From Cladocopium goreaui (lineage: Eukaryota > Sar > Dinophyceae > Suessiales > Symbiodiniaceae), in contig CAMXCT020006498.1 of NCBI GenBank assembly GCA_947184155.2, positions 224,969 to 288,968 of the forward strand: a stretch of DNA of 64,000 nucleotides, in the 5' to 3' direction. Shown piece after piece: positions 20,516 to 32,383 of the stretch. Below the pieces are notes generated by a model. It was not told the origin of the DNA, did not search any database, and worked only from the letters and a program-made list of their open reading frames with translations. The position numbers were made by a program, and so were the translations under genes. How positions within the stretch are numbered: the first letter of the stretch is position 1; every line of letters begins with the position of its first letter.

Positions 20516-20540
20516 CTACATCAGAATAATAGCAGGAACA
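20515..20540. repeat. 26-bp flanking direct repeat, 5' side of element
   Basis: Partner of 12338-12363, identical. One base (20515) may belong to either the leader or the repeat. Confidence 0.85.
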
Positions 20541-22861
20541 AAGGGAAGAGGCTTTGCCTCAACACTGGGCAATCAACCTAATCAACCCTTACAAATAGGG
20601 TTATTATATGGTATTATGGTATTCCACTTTAATTTAATCCATCTGTATCCAAGCGTTGAAAACCCCAAATACCCACCAGCTGACGTTGAAGTCACCGGTT
20701 GGCAAGCCTTCTCCCACCGCGACACCAGAGACTGACGAAGCTTTGTGGGAAAGCCAAGGGAAATCCTGGCACATTGATGGAGGATATGTAGGTGAAGCCT
20801 CAAATTTGTGGGCTGTTTTTTTTCAACTTGATTCATATCCCCAAATATCATCAAATATCCCCAATACAGATTCCCAATCAAAGACAAAAGGTCCGCCTCA
20901 CAGTTCTGAAGTTGCTGCCGGCCAGAGTTCCAAGCACAAATGCTTGCGATGGCACTTTTCTCACCTGTCAAAAAAGGAACCAGCGGTCATGTCAGGTAGC
21001 GGATTGACATTGATACGGAGGGAGCCTTGGTAGTAGGTCAAGGTGTATGGATCCGACCTCACAGGTGACACTCCCCGATCAAGCAGTTCAAACCTGCCCA
21101 TTTTATCCCATTTTCCTGGCCCAGTTGGTGGTCCTGTGGCCCGCACGCTGAGTACGGCAAAGACAACATTGAGACGTAAGGCCTTTGATCGGTGCAGACT
21201 CTATGGCCATTTCTTGCATGTTCTGGGTGTCTAAGTTGAGAACGAGAATCCCTTCTGGAAGGTTGACGGATCTTCTACCACCTGGCAGAAGCATCTGCAA
21301 TGCTCAAAGCCTCTAATGGAAGTGAGTTTGGCATCCAAAGCATGAGACTGACTGCTGCCTTCATTTTGTGGGTCTGGGGGTCAATGTCCAGAACTGCCAA
21401 TTTGAGCTCCATCTTCCTGATTCTCAAGAAAACATACTGTATATACTGATATACTATTGTCCGCCAGCAATGCTCCGGACCAACTTGATTTCCTAGCGTT
21501 GATTTGATACCAATATTTTCTTATAGACAACTAGATGCAGATTGGATGCTGTGAACTTCAAACAGCAAAATCCAGCAAAATGGGCAAGTCGAGCATCGAC
21601 GCATCTTGATACGCATAGGCCACGGTGTTTGGTGCGATAAGAGAAAGACCTCGAGCCCAAACCTGTCCCTTCTCAGGCTCCAGGTTTACCTCAACATCGG
21701 ACTGAAATCTGCGATTCTATTTGTTTTCGTTGATGTTGATTCCTCTTGACTCTTCGTCTTATTCTATTATCTTCTGTTTTTCTCAACTCTTCTTGATTCT
21801 TGCCGATTCTTCTTGATTCTTCTTGGTTTGAGGTTGTCCAGTGCCATCCCGTGTTCTGAGATCTCAACTGGATTTGGGTCAAAGACAAGGTCTTCACCAA
21901 CCAGCTCGCCATACATTGCCATTGCCTGTCCATAGTCCCACAGTCGCATCAAAAAAGCACTAAGTCACTTGACAAGAATTTGGTCTGGATCCGAAATCTT
22001 CTGGCCAGAATCTTTCACACATATCTGATTTTCAAAACAAGTCAACACATCATCAGATCATATCAGATCCAGATTGATCCAGGTACCCGGAGTTACCCGA
22101 CCTCCTGTTCGACAGAAGCTTTGGGGTTCATGTCATCTGTTGCAGGAGATGCCCGAGCAGCCTCAGGAGTTGCGGTATGTAGCTGTGGGTCACTCCTTAC
22201 ATTGGTTATATAGATGTGTACGCAAAGTACAATCATATGTACATGTGTATATCTACATGTGTATGTGTATGTGCAGTATATTCACGGACATTCGATATGT
22301 AGTATAGTATATCAAAAGCACTAACAGTATATTTATTGAAATAATAATAATATACATATACGACAAAAAATCGCCACATGTCATGCATTCTTGGGACACC
22401 CTGAGAGTCAGGCCAGCACGAAGCCATTCTTGCTGACTTTTGTCGTCTGGGCGAATCTTCAGGACTTAGTCAACAATCCTGTAGTACTATGTGTATATAT
22501 ATATACATACATATGATTACATATTATATATATATATGTGTATATAAATGTTCACTCCAAACACATATATCCATCCATATATATATATTATATGATATAA
22601 TATATATATATACGGTATTATACGGTAAAATTACGTATACATAGCATTGTGATTATGATGTAGTTCATCAGTTCATCATAACTGACCCATGCACATTGTC
22701 ACGGCAAACCTTTGCGATGCACCTCCAAACGGGCGACTGCACTGTCAGTGAAGCGGAAATTGCCTGTCGCGTGCTGGAAACTACGACATAGGCAGATCAT
22801 AGGCACAGAAACATAAAAGTTTGACGTCAAACAGCCAAAAGATTCGAAAAACGTGTCCCAC
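20541..22861. other. no supported gene; AT-rich repeats
   Basis: Right flank of the retroelement. Contains TATATA-rich tracts at about 22495-22620 and AT-rich unique DNA. Short frames on both strands are not convincing. Confidence 0.4.
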
Positions 22862-24251
22862 CTAGGAGAGAAATGTTGCCTCAAGATGTTTGTCTAAGAA
22901 GCTGGTCCAAGCATCAGAGGCCCAAAAAACTGAAGGCACACTCTCCGAAAAGCCACTAAGGCTGCCACCAAGGCTACTAATGTCTGCCAACATGGAGTTT
23001 CCAAAGGACTCTGTGGCGGTCTCAGATCCCTTAGCCTGTGCAAGAAGGAAGAATGGATTCATAGCCTGAGAGTTGAGGCATCTTTGGAGGACTGACCACA
23101 TTTCCAAAGAAAACTACGCGCCAGCTGATTCACAATACCTTGCCGCTAAAAAAACTATCCCCGCCTTGTCGGAATACAAGACCATGATCCGATTGGGAGG
23201 GAAGGACTGGATCGACATTTTGTGGGCCTGCCAGTCAAGACTGTTGTCGTGTCTGACCATGCTGTCTGCCCAGCCCTCCGACCTGGTTGGTGCAAAAGTC
23301 CATTGTAGGGCCCCAAGACAAGGCCTCAGTTGCTCTTTTTTGCTCTGTTTCTCGAATTTGCGAAGCTGCCCAGTCCACAAGTCACAGGAGTCATGCAGAG
23401 TCATGCAGGTTGAATCGCTGCGCTTTTTTCAGGACTGCAGAATTCGTCAGTCCCGGCTTCTGCAAGGATCTCACCGTCCTTCCAAGCAATGTGGCGTTGT
23501 GTTGGCCATCAAGCAATCCCAGGAAAAAAAGAATCCAGAGAACACCTTGGATAGGACCCTGGTTTTGTCAGTTTGAAACTCAGATGCACTGCTGGTATCC
23601 GAAACCAGTCAAGTCAACAGGGGAGTTTTTACAGAAGTCCTTAGCAGGGGAACAGTATCATGGTGGAATGCTGTGCAAATAGCAAAAATATCCACGGAAT
23701 AGTCCGCGACAAATGCGCCTCAACAGCGTTTTCCTTTTTTGCCTCCACGGCCACGTTTGTGGCCCCAGCCACCCTTTCTTCGCCTGGTGCAGAAACGGGG
23801 AAACCCCAGAATTGCTTGTTCAGCGCAGTTTCATAAAACAGAAATCTTCTTAGCATTTGATGAAAATGCAAGGAATTGCTGACAAGACAAATGCCCTCTT
23901 GCCACGAGACAAAGCCTGGAATCACAAAGAAGACTGTCGGCTTGAAGATTCTCCTAGACAGCACGCTATGCTACTTGCAAAGTCTAAAGCGAGATTTCAC
24001 ATGTTATCCAGTCTGGCTCTCAGAAATCATGCGCTTTGTAGCTCCTCTGGAACAGCTGTCACCTCACTTGGCTCTCTGACGTAACTGTTGGGCAGCCGCA
24101 TTGTCTTCCATGGTATCAGAGTCAGCTGTGGCTCTTTAGCCCAAACCTGGCAGCAAGTCAGGGGATCTTCAAACTGCTGTCGGTGGCTCATGGTGGCTCC
24201 CATGGGCACCTCTGTGGAAAACTTGGGATGTATCCTTCTCTGCAAGTCCAA
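22862..24251 (-). CDS. probable multi-exon gene, unknown function
   Basis: Four minus-strand segments look coding: about 24251-24027 (includes HPKFSTEVPMGATMSHRQQ), 23964-23641 (includes TVFFVIPGFVSWQEGICLV), 23404-23145 (includes NRIMVLYSDKAGIVFLAAR) and about 23085-22862 (includes SFGNSMLADISSLGGSLSG, ending in a stop). Between the last two, AAG/GTATTG and CCAAAG/A give a phase-compatible short GT-AG intron. I recognise no family. Exon limits are otherwise unresolved. Confidence 0.4.
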
Positions 24252-24417
24252 TAGATTGGAGAAACACCTGCCAGTCTCCAGCTGTCAGATCCAAAAATCT
24301 GCTATGGTGAAATCCAAAGTCTTGGGAGCTGTGAAAGCCTCCAGCTGTCTCATCATGTCATTCATGTCTCATCTCACCGACAACAAAAACACAGCTGTCA
24401 CAGCTTGCCTAAGTTGA

Positions 24418-25547
24418 TGCAAGTGGAGTGCACTCGCAGGCCTGCACTGTTCCATGGACTTCCAGAGATGTCCTCTTTCTATGTGCCTGACACAGGTATC
24501 GTGAAGCATTTAGACGGATTAGAAATGATTAGAATCTAGACACACAAATAAGCAACTTCGGCTCTCTTGCAAAGCTTCGCAATCGCTGATCATTTGCCAA
24601 GGTGCACAAGCTTAAACGCCCGTGACGCCATTGCTGAGCGGATCATGTCTCCAGGTGTCTTATTTTTTTCGGTACCCGCGCTACTCATGGTGTCATTTCT
24701 TTTCCATTGACGATGCTTCCTTCCACTCATGTCCAGTTAACTGTGCTGGTCGGACTTACACACTGCCTTCCACCTTCACCGCTTGAGCACGGCAAAAGGC
24801 GCATGGATTGAATGCAAAGTCCTGAGGGAAACGTGTGTGAAACATGCTGGAAATACCTCAGAAAGCCAGATTGCGCACTTCGTAGCGAGACGTTTCTTGA
24901 AAATCTCTGTCACCCTAGAACGCATAAAAAACGATCTGCGTGATTAATGGGATGTTCTCTTATTTCAGTCTCGTTTCGCTACTGTCAGGATTCTGAGCTC
25001 CTCACCATCTCTGCACCTCGAACGCCAGAGGTTCCCAGCACTGCAGCCCGAAGCCTGGTGAAGGGAGACAGCCGATATTCACCATAGGCTATGGCGGCTA
25101 TGGCGGCTACGGCGGCGCGGCATCGTGACTCCTCGACTCCTCGCCTGCAGTTCCCCTTCCTTTGGTCATCTCTCCAGGCGATGGCAATTTGACGCCCGTC
25201 TGTTCCAGCTACTACTGGTGCGAATGCCTGGTACCAGCACAACCCAAACACCGAGGCAAACACCAAGGCAAACACCGAGCACATCTGCGAATCTTCAACA
25301 AATGTTCTGCAGATCTTCTGCACCTTTTCTCCAGGAGCAGTGAAGACTTCCAGCGGCGACAGCTCCAGGTTTCCAGCCTTCAGAATTGGCCAAGCCGTGC
25401 CAAAGGCACCAAAAGGCACCAAGCTCAGAAGCTGACTGCTGAATCGGCCAAGGCACCTCTCCAACGCTGCCAACCATCAAAGCACCAGCGTTGCCCTCGG
25501 AAGTCACAACAGAATGCAGGCTACGGATGGCCCGGATGGCTACGGCG
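24418..25547. other. no supported gene
   Basis: Frames are open on both strands in 24985-25550 (for example minus 25473-24985), with Ala-rich low-complexity content. No domain is recognised, and strand choice is not supported. Confidence 0.3.
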
Positions 25548-26892
25548 CTACGGAGCCGTAGTGTTCAAAGAGCAACCAGCTACGGCAGAACATGGCAAAA
25601 CTATGCAGAACTTCAGGTGGTCCTTGCTAATGTCGCGGAAGACCACCGCCACCTTGTTGGTGTCGAATGAGGCGACCTCGATGGCCATCCGATGGCCGTG
25701 GTAAGTCCAGTGATGTGGTGTAGTCCTTGCTGTTGCTTTGCTTCGAACAATCTGAGACCAACGCATGAATGTCCGCAGCTTGGGCAGCATTTTCACCAAG
25801 CAACAAGTGGGGCGCAAATTCAGCAGGAGCATGACACTCCTCTCGAGGCAAGACATCTTGGCCTTTTGATGCCAGATCACATGTCTGAGTCATGTCTGCA
25901 TGTCCTGGCCAAGGCCGATGTAGCCCTCGTCGCAAACACAGCTTGCACCTCAAATACCCACTTTAAAAAAAAAAACTAAAAAAGGTGTAGGAATCTGTGG
26001 CTTGTCATCTTGTCGCAGGTCTCAAAGCTGGGTTTGTACTGAGGAATCTGCCTTGGAAAGTATCAGCGCAGGAGGCATGCTTACCACAATAAAGCTGATC
26101 GCATGTTGTGCCTGAAGAATATACCGCAATGCAATAAGCCCTCCATTGCCGGACTCACAAATGAACAAAGACTCAGGACTCACCTGACTTGGAGGTCTTC
26201 TTCAGCATGGAAAGCATGTCGCTGGAGAACGACGCCTTGGTGCAGGAAGGTCGAGAACAAACGCTCCTTCTTTTCAGAATATTTAATAATTCCAGGTAAA
26301 TGCACGTTTTCTATGCAATACCAAATCTGCCATTATTGGGTTTCAGACAATGTTGCGATAAATACCTTGAGTTTCCTCAAGTGCTTCTTTGTTTGAAGCG
26401 ACCTGAGCTTCCCCAGAATCCGAATACTGCAGCCAGTTCCGTCACGGATTGAACGAAGACATACAAAGACTTGATGGCCATGAAGTTCTGAGCTCCCCGG
26501 CACTGCGTTCTAAGGCCATCTTTACATTTGCATTGCTTGCCTGAGAGATGGAGTCCTGGCAAATGGTGGACATGATTTGACATGATGACCATGACGACTT
26601 AGAGAAACTCTCTTGCTGACCTTGGAGAATGATTAGGATTTTTTGTTACAGTATACTGTATCTCTTCTGAGATCAGACTCATCTCAATGTCATGTCAGTG
26701 ATCTTGATTGCTGAAGAAGGCTATGAGATCAAGATATGAACTTTGCACCGTGTCCTTCAGTCTCTGTTCCTCTTTCTCATGTCTCGATTGGATACTCTGC
26801 TGTGCACTCGTTGCCAAGTTCTGGAACCTGGCTGTCCACAGCTTCAACAGCTCAAACAGAATCAGAAAGATTATATAAACATCATTAAACAT
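25548..26892 (-). CDS. probable multi-exon gene, unknown (weak PAS-like segment)
   Basis: Minus-strand coding-like segments: about 26890-26695 (includes SIQSRHEKEEQRLKDTVQSS, ending in a stop), about 26500-26385 (includes MAIKSLYVFVQSVTELAAV) and about 25740-25610 (includes AIEVASFDTNKVAVVFRDIS). The last resembles the end of a PAS domain, where VVFRDI is common, but the match is short. Order and junctions are unresolved, and more than one gene may be present. Confidence 0.3.
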
Positions 26893-27009
26893 CTATCATC
26901 ATCTGTCAAGGCCTACACTTGCCCTGCTGCACCTCGACAGTGTCTTTGTGAGAAATTCCACATTTTCTGCAACGGTCGCATCACCTACCTTGCTGAGGGT
27001 CAAATGTGA

Positions 27010-27574
27010 CTAATGCGCAACCCAACTAGCGCTGATACCTATCCAATCAAAAAGAAAAGCTGCCAATTAGTCTGCTATAAGAAAGAGGGGAAAAAAGGAA
27101 CCTGAACGCAGAAGAAACCACAAAAAGTTGACAGCATGAGAAGCCAAAATAAACTCTGAAGCCAGATTTGCTCACGCTGCGCCTGTACAGCGTCTGCATT
27201 TCTTGCAAACACTTCCTTATCTTTCCCAGAAAAGGCAGCCAGTCACAACTTTCACAATGCCAGAAACGACCGCCCTTCTTCTCCTCCTCCTTCTCCTTCT
27301 CATTCTTCTAGCAGTATATATATATATAGCCGAGTGAAAGAATGAACATGAGGTGTCATATATTATATATATTCTTGATTAAACTCTCAGCTGTCCGAGT
27401 AAGACCTCTGAGGAGTGCACGTGCCCTTCGTCTGTGGCTAAATGACCATCAGACCAGAGTTTCGCCTGTGATGCACGCAATCTATCCAAGGTGTCTTCAA
27501 ACATCTTCCAAACCCAGTCGGGAAACTCAAACCATCTCAAACCTATGTTTGAAAATCAGATGATCAGCTGCTGA
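27010..27574. other. no supported gene
   Basis: Ordinary to AT-rich sequence with a short TATATA run near 27313. Nothing supported. Confidence 0.35.
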
Positions 27575-28003
27575 GCCCCTTAAAATTCCTTTAGATTCCT
27601 GAAAATTCCTTTAGATTCCTTAAAATTCCTGAAAATCCCTTTAAATTCCTTTAAAATCCTTAATTGTTTTTTAATTCTTTAAAATTCCTCTTTTTTTAAT
27701 TCCTCAAAATTCCTTAAAATACCTTAAAATTCCTATGTTTGAAAATGCTCAGCCCCTCAAAATTCTTTAAAATTCCTTAATTTTTAAAAGTCCTTAAAAG
27801 TCATAATTTTTTTAAATCCCTTAAAATTCCGTAAAATTCCTTAAAATGCCTATAAATTCTTTAAAATTCTTTAAAATTCCTCAAAATTCCTTAAAATTCC
27901 TGAAAATTCCTGAAAATCCCTTGAAATTCCTTCAAATTCCTTCAAAATCCTTCAAATTCCTTAAAATTCCTTCAAATTCCTTAAAATTGCTTAAAATTCC
28001 TAA
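27575..28003. repeat. AT-rich decanucleotide tandem array
   Basis: Degenerate repeats of TTAAAATTCC, about 40 units. Inside and around it, CTATGTTTGAAAAT and a CTGAGCCCC/CTCAGCCCC motif recur (27541, 27731, 28017), so a larger unit was duplicated before the short repeats expanded. Confidence 0.85.
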
Positions 28004-28159
28004 TCAGCTGATCAGCTGCTCAGCCCCGTTGTGGTTTTCCAATTGAAGGACTCCCAGCGGTTCAATCATTTTATAATCATTTTCAATCCCTCAACTCAGA
28101 CAGGACAGCCAATATTTCGTCCAAGAATTGGATGCCGTGAATGATGCCGTGTGTCTTCT

Positions 28160-30397
28160 TCAGCTGTCTTCGGCTCCCTTCCAAGCCTTCAATGTGGCAC
28201 TACTCAGCCGGGGAGCAGCTGCAAAAAGAGTGGCAACCAGAAGGCTGCCTGCACCAGGCGTTCTGGAAAACATCTGCGGTTTTTGTTGTTCCAAATGGAA
28301 GGTGTTAAAGCCATCTAAGCCCTGTGCCAATGGCCAAAGTTGGCCGAATGTGGACAGCATTATCAAGCCTTCAGAGAGAAATCGGAAGTGCATTCTTCTT
28401 ATTTACTAAAGATGAATTGGTCCTTCACTACGCTTTTTGAGTCTGATCGGCCAAGACTGTGTATTACTTTCTGTGCCGCCAAGCTAAGCCCTTGACAGAC
28501 CAGGCATGGCGTTGGATGCCCACCAGGCCTACCTGCAAAGTCTCAAGAGGTTGCCCAGCTTTCCTTCATCAAGACCCCACAGAACAAATGTCAACAAACA
28601 TCAACAAAAATCAGCAAACATCAACATCAGCAAACATCAAAAGCTAGTAAACCCTGTAGAAAACTGCCCCGAACGAGCCAAATCTGAAGCAAAGCCTCCT
28701 AGGAGAAGCGCCCCTGAAGAAGGGGGGCCTGGGAAGCTCATGGAAATGCGGGTATTGCTGGTGCAGACTCCATGGAGAAAATCAACAAGAAACAAAGAAA
28801 GATGATCTTGAAAGATGCTCCAAATTCCAATATATTCCAATGTGAACATTGTTGGGTTTCTTGTGGTTCCTTCAGCTCACAAAACTCAGGTCCATTCTGA
28901 GATAGCGAGTGGATGCAGGGACAGGCAGGGCTTACGCCCGCCCCTGTGACACCCTTTAGCAGATCCAACATGTCGCAAGCCAGAAATCATGCGACTGTGC
29001 AATGGTTATGTTGTGAGAACCGCTTCAGAGCAGACGTCAAAGCAAAATGTCGCGTGTCCTGATACACGTGCAGCTTGCATACAATTACTGTACATAGCTT
29101 TGTTCCAATCGACATGAAGAGTCTGGTGCTTCAGGCCTTCAGGCTGGCTTCCGCGACATCTTTTGATTCCCCCACTGTGGTCGTCTCATGGAATCTTCTT
29201 CCCAGAACCTACGGACAATCACTGACAGTATTGTACAAAAAGCGCGGTGAACCTGAGCACATCGTCCATTCAGGTTCATTGCGGCACCCTGGGTCCGCAG
29301 CCAGAAACTTGTGCTGGCATCACAAAAGTCAGCGTTGGCAACACTTTCGTTGGGCCCATCTTTGTGAGCAAAGCAACAAACGCTTGAAGAAAATAGATGG
29401 TCCAACCTCCAAGGAGTTCTGTTTCCCGGCCAGTTGTCTCATCCATCTTCCAGTTTCATTAACATGTCCACGTTGAGGACTCTAGACCCTTGCTATCACC
29501 ACCCATAGTGCAGCAATCAGAACGAAGTGAATGGCTGGCACGCTCGCAGAGCCTCGGCAGCAAGCTTAGCTGAGGCTAGAGGCAGCCAGCATCTTTGCTT
29601 CGGCTGGTACCTTTCTCACCCAACCAGTCTCTCAGCAGCCTACCCAAAGTGAAGGGATAGAACAAATCTGGTGGCAGTGACAATGGCAGTTGCGGTCTTG
29701 GCGGTACCTCGAAGGCATTGCAATGTCCGACCATGGTTCCACTCGCAAAACGGCACTTTCTGATGTTTCAAATTGATGTTACAACTTGATGTTACCTTGT
29801 GTGGCTACTTTTAACATCTTTGAACAAACTTTCTCCGCGCCTTGACATCCATCCTTTCCGAGCCCGTGTGAGTGAATTTCACCTCGGGTTGCACCTGTCT
29901 CTCTCTTGATCTGAGGCTCCGACGATGAATTCAGTTGTCTCTACGACACAAGGCGCCCGTGCGGTGTATGTGAATTGAAAAGATTGCCTGAGACATCAAG
30001 ACCAGCTGGATTTGTGGCACAAAGACTGGATTGTGATTCATAGATGCTTCCCTTGAAATGCTTCATGCGGAAGGTTCCTGCCAACGTCCTTTGCTCAGTC
30101 TCATGCTTTTTCGTTGCGTCGGCAAGCGTGTAGGAAAGTGCTCCCTGCCTAGGCAAAAAGATGTGTTTGCGCAATTGAACAAGAGTATGGAATTTAGTCG
30201 GTATGTCCCGGACACGATTTCATTCTCTTGTGCTCGACTGCCGCGATACTTGGCAAAGTTATTTGGTTCCAGGCTGATGGGAAATACGGCTCCCCACCAC
30301 CTTCATCTGAGGGTTTCCAATTTTCCCAAACGATGAGTAGATTACCTGCAGCGCGAACACAGGAGGCAAAGATCAGATTCCTCGTGGAAACGGACAC
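28160..30397 (-). CDS. probable exon cluster, unknown function
   Basis: Minus-strand coding-like segments lie at about 30397-30215 (includes VRAAGNLLIVWENWKPSDE), 30174-29985 (includes TEQRTLAGTFRMKHFKGSI), 29405-29139 (includes ANADFCDASTSFWLRTQG) and 28360-28160 (includes MLSTFGQLWPLAQGLDGF). None matches a family I know. They could belong to one or several genes; junctions are unresolved. Confidence 0.3.
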
Positions 30398-31006
30398 TCA
30401 ACGCGAAGATTCAATCCCTTTCCAGCGCTGTGGAATCTGCCTCTAGCTCAACGCCCACAACGGCACCAGTGCATGTAGAGGTGGAGGCCTGCAAGGCTCA
30501 TCTATACACTTAATACACCCGTGTTAAAGATTGAAGAAAGTGCCAAGGTCATTGGGTTTCAGGATTAGTCTTCATCACTTTGTATAGTGGCACTTTGTTT
30601 ATGTGGAGACATGTTGGTCGCCTTCTGAGCTGCGTCAGAATCTGTGAACGCAAGAGTCTCTGTCCTGGATCACTTAAACGAGCAGTGTCCAGATCAGAGG
30701 GCCGACTGGTGAAGTCCAGTCGTGTGAAGGCGGTGACATCACTCTGCTAAACAAAGTATGTCGCACATTTTTCCGTTGCCACAAACTGTACATAAGAGTT
30801 GCATATTTGAAACTTCCTCAGTGGCAAATAAAAGTGGCCAATCCCGGCCAATCTAATCACCTCCAGCAGATGCTTAAGCAACCTCTCTCTGTCGATAGGT
30901 CAGAGACCCCGACTTCAAGACGGCCGCAGCTCTGCTGACGTGTAACAAACTGCAGCTCATCACAGCTCATCGCAGCTCCGTGTTGGGGGCTTGGAGGTAC
31001 TGTAGG

Positions 31007-32344
31007 CTACTCTTCTTCTTCACCTTCCCATGTCCAGTTTTCTCCGCAAAGACAAATGATGTGATTGCAACCTTCCGTTCTCACTGTCGCAACACCACAA
31101 GAGGGGCAGAACTGAATCCCATCCTCAGGGAGCTGTTCCTGTAGGATTTCTGCACAACTGCTACCTTCGTGGTGCGTGTGGATTTTGCACCGGAAACAGT
31201 GGTCCGAGTCACAACATGCGGTTTGTGTCTTGGGATATCGTTTCAGTATGGACAACTGAAGGACAGCACGGAGTCCATCATCCTCAACCAACTTCATGGC
31301 TGCCATCACCTTCTTGGTGAGCTCCGCAGGGGTTTCCTCTTCGTTTTCTTCTGCGTGGCCCCAAACCTCTAGGAGAGCTGCCACCAAGTCATTTGCACTC
31401 ATGGAACCCTTCTCGAAGAGATACCACTTCTCAACCAAACTTGACCAGTCCTCCAGCTGGGCAAAGGCTGTGTCTGTCAGTTTTTTGCGCGCTGACTCTT
31501 CCTTGCCTTGTCCGGTCTGCAAGAGGGTGCCTGGTTCGTCACATTCTGCACAACGTATTGACAGGAGGTCTGCCGCATTTTCCCTCCAGGTCATCAATAG
31601 GTCGCTTTCTGAAAAGTTTTGCCAGCAAAATGGAGGCACAAATCCAAAGCAGCTAGGACAGCGAATGGTGGGAACTGAAAAACGAGTGTCAGCAATGACA
31701 GTAGCCACATGCTTCTGAATGCAAGGATGGCAGAACCATCCTTCACAGTTTCTGTCTCTGCAAAGATCTCCGGCACTCTGCAAGCATGGAGCCATTTCCA
31801 AACAAATCGCACATCTGGAAAGCTCTGATTTTGTCTCCATTGAGTAGCTTCCATTCAAGCCGAAATCTGTGATTTTTCGTCGCACAGAGGCACGCTCTGC
31901 GATCCTGCGATAGGAGATGGCTAGAACCGCCTGAGCAAGTTTTCGATTGGAAAGAAGTGACTTGGTTTTGGATGCAACAGGCACAGGCTGCAGAGGCTTT
32001 CGAGCAGGCTCCGTCATTGCGGATGGCATTGCCTGCCCCCAATCCACCTGGACAGCCTGGACATTTGCCATCTTTTCACCTTTGTCACTTCTGAAGCGCA
32101 GCAACACTGGAGCCATCACAGGAAAGATGTTGACCGCGTTTGTGTCCGGTGGAGAACTGCTGGATCTCTGTAAGGACGGAGCTTCAGCCTGGTTCAGTCT
32201 CTCCTTCACAAGTCGATACATCACATGACCGCCCTGGTTGCGTGCAAAGGCACACAGCTGTTCAGCATTCTTGGGTTTCTGCTGGTACTTCTCGACGTAT
32301 GCTGAAAGCCATTCACGGAAGGTTCTTTCTTCTCTGGACATCAT
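31007..32344 (-). CDS. RBR-type (RING-IBR-RING) E3 ubiquitin-ligase-like protein
   Basis: Uninterrupted frame; the first ATG pair is at 32344/32341, giving about 445 residues, with a GTG-only extension upstream. Numbered from that extension (8 residues longer), RING1 spans Cys186-Cys240 (RCAICLEM...CHPC...IRCPSC), followed by a CAEC pair at 273-276. A long helical insert separates it from an IBR-like Cys/His cluster at 385-405 (CCDSDHCFRCKIHTHH). RING2 is at 421-441 (FCPSCGVATVRTEGCNHIIC), with the Cys of EGCNH in the position usually catalytic in RBR enzymes. RBR ligases form a thioester on RING2 and pass ubiquitin to a substrate. The protein ends in an acidic tail right after RING2 (GENWTWEGEEEE), so the last zinc pair seems incomplete. 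Upstream exons cannot be excluded. Confidence 0.75.
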   Translation of the reverse strand: MMSREERTFREWLSAYVEKYQQKPKNAEQLCAFARNQGGHVMYRLVKERLNQAEAPSLQRSSSSPPDTNAVNIFPVMAPVLLRFRSDKGEKMANVQAVQVDWGQAMPSAMTEPARKPLQPVPVASKTKSLLSNRKLAQAVLAISYRRIAERASVRRKITDFGLNGSYSMETKSELSRCAICLEMAPCLQSAGDLCRDRNCEGWFCHPCIQKHVATVIADTRFSVPTIRCPSCFGFVPPFCWQNFSESDLLMTWRENAADLLSIRCAECDEPGTLLQTGQGKEESARKKLTDTAFAQLEDWSSLVEKWYLFEKGSMSANDLVAALLEVWGHAEENEEETPAELTKKVMAAMKLVEDDGLRAVLQLSILKRYPKTQTACCDSDHCFRCKIHTHHEGSSCAEILQEQLPEDGIQFCPSCGVATVRTEGCNHIICLCGENWTWEGEEEE

Positions 32345-32383
32345 GCCGTTTGGGCGTGCCTCTGGCACATCCTACTTGAGAGT

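Larger units (their letters stand above)
12338..20540 (-). mobile_element. YR retrotransposon with DNA methyltransferase, flanked by 26-bp target duplication
   Basis: Minus-strand element of about 8.15 kb (inner limits roughly 12360-20515). Gene order 5' to 3' is unknown ORF, tyrosine recombinase, Gag-like ORF, C5-cytosine methyltransferase, reverse transcriptase, RNase H. DIRS/Ngaro-type elements combine a tyrosine recombinase with RT-RNase H and lack a DDE integrase. Terminal structure resembles the split direct repeats of Ngaro/PAT elements: two identical 119-bp repeats near the 3' end enclose a 29-bp motif that also occurs at the 5' end. Identical 26-bp direct repeats bound the insertion. 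The 5' end is a dinoflagellate spliced leader. Several breaks (TAG, TGA, three frameshifts) indicate a non-autonomous copy. Capture of cytosine methyltransferases by dinoflagellate retrotransposons has been reported. Confidence 0.85.
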
